From Planctomycetaceae bacterium (GTDB lineage: Bacteria; Planctomycetota; Phycisphaerae; Phycisphaerales; SM1A02): a stretch of 46,123 nucleotides of DNA. The translations under genes were made by a program, and so were the position numbers. Position 1 is the first letter of the stretch. The number at the start of each line of letters is the position of its first letter. Location: contig NYWY01000036.1 in NCBI GenBank assembly GCA_002685335.1, forward strand, positions 1 through 46,123, given 5' to 3'. This document shows, one piece after another, positions 43,915 to 46,123 of the stretch. The notes beneath the pieces were generated by a model. It had not been told where the DNA came from. It saw only the letters and a list, made by a program, of their open reading frames with translations, and did no database searches.

Positions 43915-44096
43915 GGGACCCGAATTCCCGTGAATACCGGCCGGGACGGCCAGAAATGATTCAGAATTCCTGTCTAGGATCCGGATTCCAGTGGCTTTCA
44001 GAATCCCGTTGCCTACGCTGGGGGGTCGAATGGGGCGATCTCTGCGCCTCAATTCCGGATTCGCATGTCATCTTACGTGTTTGGAGCCCTCCCAGA

Positions 44097-46123
44097 ATGC
44101 GTCATTGCCCTCTCATCGGCCTTCTTGGCCTCGCCATCGCGGTTCCTGCGGCAGCGCAGGTCTCACTGACAGAAATCCGAATCGCCCAACCCGGCGTGGA
44201 TGCAGATCGCTATGTCGAGCTTTCCGGTGACCCCGGTACCTCGCTCGACGGACTGCAACTCGTGGTTATCGGCGATCTCGAGGGGCAGTTCCCTCCAACC
44301 ACGAATGGTGGCGTCGAAATCGTCGTCCCGCTTTCCGGCTCAATCGGATCGACCGGACGCTACGTGGTCGCCAGTTCGAGCTACACCCTCGGCAGCGCCG
44401 ATCTCACGGCCGACCTTCCGTTCGAACAGGGCGACAACCTGACCGTGATCATCGCCGACGGCTACGCCGGGAGTCAGGGTGATGACGTCGATCTCAACGA
44501 CGACGGATTCATCGACGCCAAGGCCGGCCTGGTGGTGGTTGATGACATGGCCATCCTCGCCGACGGGAATCCCGACGGGTTCTCCAGCGACTTCTTCTAT
44601 TCCGACAACACCGTGGGTCCGATCAGCGGCTTCCCACCGCTGCACGCCTGGCGATGCGAAGACACGTTCGTCTGGCGAGCCGGACAAGACGCCCTTGGTG
44701 GCGGCAACGAAAACCCGGGTGAGACCAACTCCACCTGCGGCGGAGGCGACCCCGAAGGCCTGATCCTCAGCGAATATCGCCTCGACCAATCAGGCAGCGA
44801 CTCCGACGAGTTCATCGAACTCGCGGGTACCCCGAACTCCTCGCTCGACGGGGTCTGGTTCATCGTGATCGGCGATGGCTCGGGAGGTAGCGGAACGGTG
44901 GAATGCGTCATCGACCTCACCGGTCAGACGATCGGCTCCAGCGGCTACTTCACGATCTGCGAGGAGTCCTTCACGCTCGGAACCGGGGATCTCGTCCTTC
45001 CCTCGAACGGACTGAACCTCGAGAACAGCGACAATGTGACGTACCTCCTGGTCGAGAACTTCACGGGCGAATCCGCCCTTGACCTCGACGCGGACGATGA
45101 CGGCATCATCGACAGCCCCGCCCCGTGGACCGGGATCATCGACAGCCTCGGTGTGATCGAAACCTTCGGCAGCGGCGAACTCATCTACTCGGACACCACC
45201 ATCGGCCCCGACGGCAGTTTCGTTCCGGCCCACGGCTATCGTTGCTCACCGGACGGCACCTGGACGATCGGCCTCTTCAGCCCGGTCGGCGAGGCGGACA
45301 CCCCCGGCGGGCCCAACCTGGAGTGCCCCGCCATCCAGTGTGGTGGTGACGAGCCGCGGAACTGCTTCGAAGCACGAACCGAACCCGGTTGCTCGGACGG
45401 GTCGTGCTGCGATTTGGTCGCGGCCATCGACCCCGCCTGCGGAAGCGACGAATGGGATTCGTTCTGCGTCACGCTGGCCCAGGAGAACTGCCTCTCGCAG
45501 AACGCGGCGCCAAGCGTGGGACTCTCGGAAGTCCGAATGAAGCAGGCCGGCGCCGATGATGACGAGTACTTCGAGCTGGTCGGCGCTCCGGGAACCTCCC
45601 TCGACGGCGTGAGCCTCGTGGTGATCGGCAGCGTCTCGGACGACTCCGACGGAGCGATCGAAACCGCCATCAATCTTTCGGGATACAGCATCGGCAGCAG
45701 TGGCTACTTCGTGGCCGCCGAAAGCACGTTCACCCTCGGCGTGGCCGATGCGACCATCGACCTGCTGTTCAACGACACCATGAACAAGACGCTGATGCTC
45801 GTCCACAACTTCACCGGCACGGTGAAGGGCGACCTCGATGCCGACGACGACTGCAACCTCGACAGCGCGCCGTGGGCCGAGGTCATCGACGACCTCGCAT
45901 GGCTCAGTGGCCAGGACAGCAACTGCGTCTACGCCTCGGCCACCGCCGGCCCGGACGGCGACTTCTCACCGGCCCACGCCTACGTCTGCAACCTCGACGA
46001 AGGAACCTGGGGCATCGGCACGTTCAGCGCGACGGACGAGGCCCGGGCGGACACGCCGGGCTTCGCGAACCCCGAAGACTGCGACACCACGGACTGCGAA
46101 GAAGCGATCGCACGCGGCCTCGA
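44097..46123 (+). CDS. Secreted repeat protein, lamin-tail-like repeats with Cys-rich insert (3' truncated)
   Basis: The frame is open from the ATG at 44097 to the right edge (675 codons). A signal peptide (RHCPLIGLLGLAIAVPAAAQ, then VSLTEIRIAQ) shows export. Three repeats of about 190 residues follow, each opening with L-x-E-[IVY]-R and 'SLDGVxxVVIG', then 'GSxGYFxxxxxxFTLGxxDxxL', a D-rich 'DLDxDDDGxID' loop, and ending 'FxPAHGYRC...DTPGxxN'. This layout resembles lamin-tail-type exported domains of planctomycetes, though the match is by eye. Between repeats 2 and 3 lies a Cys-rich segment of about 60 residues (CSDGSCCDLVAAIDPACGSDEWDSFC) of the planctomycete 'CC-DPxC-WD-C' type; another begins at the right edge. 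Calcium-binding Asp loops suggest a surface role. No ribosome site is strong. Confidence 0.88.
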   Translation, partial: MRHCPLIGLLGLAIAVPAAAQVSLTEIRIAQPGVDADRYVELSGDPGTSLDGLQLVVIGDLEGQFPPTTNGGVEIVVPLSGSIGSTGRYVVASSSYTLGSADLTADLPFEQGDNLTVIIADGYAGSQGDDVDLNDDGFIDAKAGLVVVDDMAILADGNPDGFSSDFFYSDNTVGPISGFPPLHAWRCEDTFVWRAGQDALGGGNENPGETNSTCGGGDPEGLILSEYRLDQSGSDSDEFIELAGTPNSSLDGVWFIVIGDGSGGSGTVECVIDLTGQTIGSSGYFTICEESFTLGTGDLVLPSNGLNLENSDNVTYLLVENFTGESALDLDADDDGIIDSPAPWTGIIDSLGVIETFGSGELIYSDTTIGPDGSFVPAHGYRCSPDGTWTIGLFSPVGEADTPGGPNLECPAIQCGGDEPRNCFEARTEPGCSDGSCCDLVAAIDPACGSDEWDSFCVTLAQENCLSQNAAPSVGLSEVRMKQAGADDDEYFELVGAPGTSLDGVSLVVIGSVSDDSDGAIETAINLSGYSIGSSGYFVAAESTFTLGVADATIDLLFNDTMNKTLMLVHNFTGTVKGDLDADDDCNLDSAPWAEVIDDLAWLSGQDSNCVYASATAGPDGDFSPAHAYVCNLDEGTWGIGTFSATDEARADTPGFANPEDCDTTDCEEAIARGL
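44160..46080 (+). repeat. Three internal repeats of about 190 codons in the secreted protein
   Basis: Repeat 1 starts at 44160, repeat 2 at 44760, repeat 3 at 45516; repeats 2 and 3 are separated by a Cys-rich segment (about 45320-45510). Repeats match in motif order rather than in DNA, so the duplication is old. End points are approximate. Confidence 0.75.

Noticed and set aside
1..46123. A defence island, prophage, insertion sequence or CRISPR array
   Set aside because: No transposase, integrase, Cas, restriction or toxin-antitoxin signatures, no spaced direct repeats, and base composition appears even across the window.

Overview
The window (46.1 kb, high GC) looks like chromosome of a Planctomycetes bacterium, most likely class Phycisphaerae. 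This is inferred from secreted proteins ending in tandem 'GDINGDGQVNGADLGLLLGSWG'-type dockerin-like repeats, a GEVED domain, Cys-rich 'CC-DPxC-WDxxC' motifs, a fused SecDF and a Minf_1886-family protein. I see no rRNA, tRNA, tmRNA, CRISPR array, insertion sequence, phage gene or integration scar. No gene-free stretch exceeds about 280 bases. Housekeeping and envelope genes dominate, and most carry visible family signatures.

Left to right. 1-1.7 kb: the 3' part of a secreted metzincin-like protease, an intrinsic terminator, and a possible 62-residue membrane peptide. 1.8-7.9 kb (+): a FlgI-like lipoprotein, then SMC. 8-10 kb (-): an isocitrate dehydrogenase-type enzyme followed by a histone-deacetylase-family protein. 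10.1-12.1 kb (+): an FAD oxidoreductase overlapping an aldo/keto reductase. 12.1-22.7 kb (-): a long membrane-protein block. In transcription order it runs NUDIX hydrolase, inactive-looking M50 protease homologue, rhomboid protease, tgt, yajC, secDF, then (after a 254-base gap) a LysM protein and a coupled small unknown.

22.8-24.6 kb (+): mlaF-mlaD. 24.7-28.5 kb (-): xseA, xseB, prepilin peptidase, OmpA-like lipoprotein. 28.6-32.5 kb (+): recG and polX. 32.5-37.2 kb (-): a four-gene envelope cluster (CsgG-like protein, COG3014-like, YcfL-like and LpoB-like lipoproteins). 37.4-38.9 kb (+): ffh. 38.9-42.8 kb (-): amidohydrolase, 3-methyladenine DNA glycosylase, Minf_1886-family protein, AI-2E-family permease. 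43-46.1 kb (+): a second OmpA-like lipoprotein, a strong terminator, and the start of a large secreted repeat protein that runs off the right edge.

Themes. Protein export and membrane quality control (ffh, yajC, secDF, rhomboid, M50-like) and outer-envelope maintenance (Lpo cluster, Mla, two OmpA-like lipoproteins, LysM protein) account for about half the window. DNA maintenance (smc, xseAB, recG, polX, mpg) makes up much of the rest. The most interesting signals are: (1) a LysM protein next to secDF that carries what looks like a free-standing SecD P1 domain; (2) a rhomboid and a catalytically degenerate M50 homologue, encoded side by side, that share the same C-terminal helical module; (3) a complete Lpo/YcfL/COG3014/CsgG-like cluster in a planctomycete; (4) a FlgI-like lipoprotein with no flagellar neighbours; and (5) several starts that look leaderless. 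All family calls come from reading motifs, without database searches.
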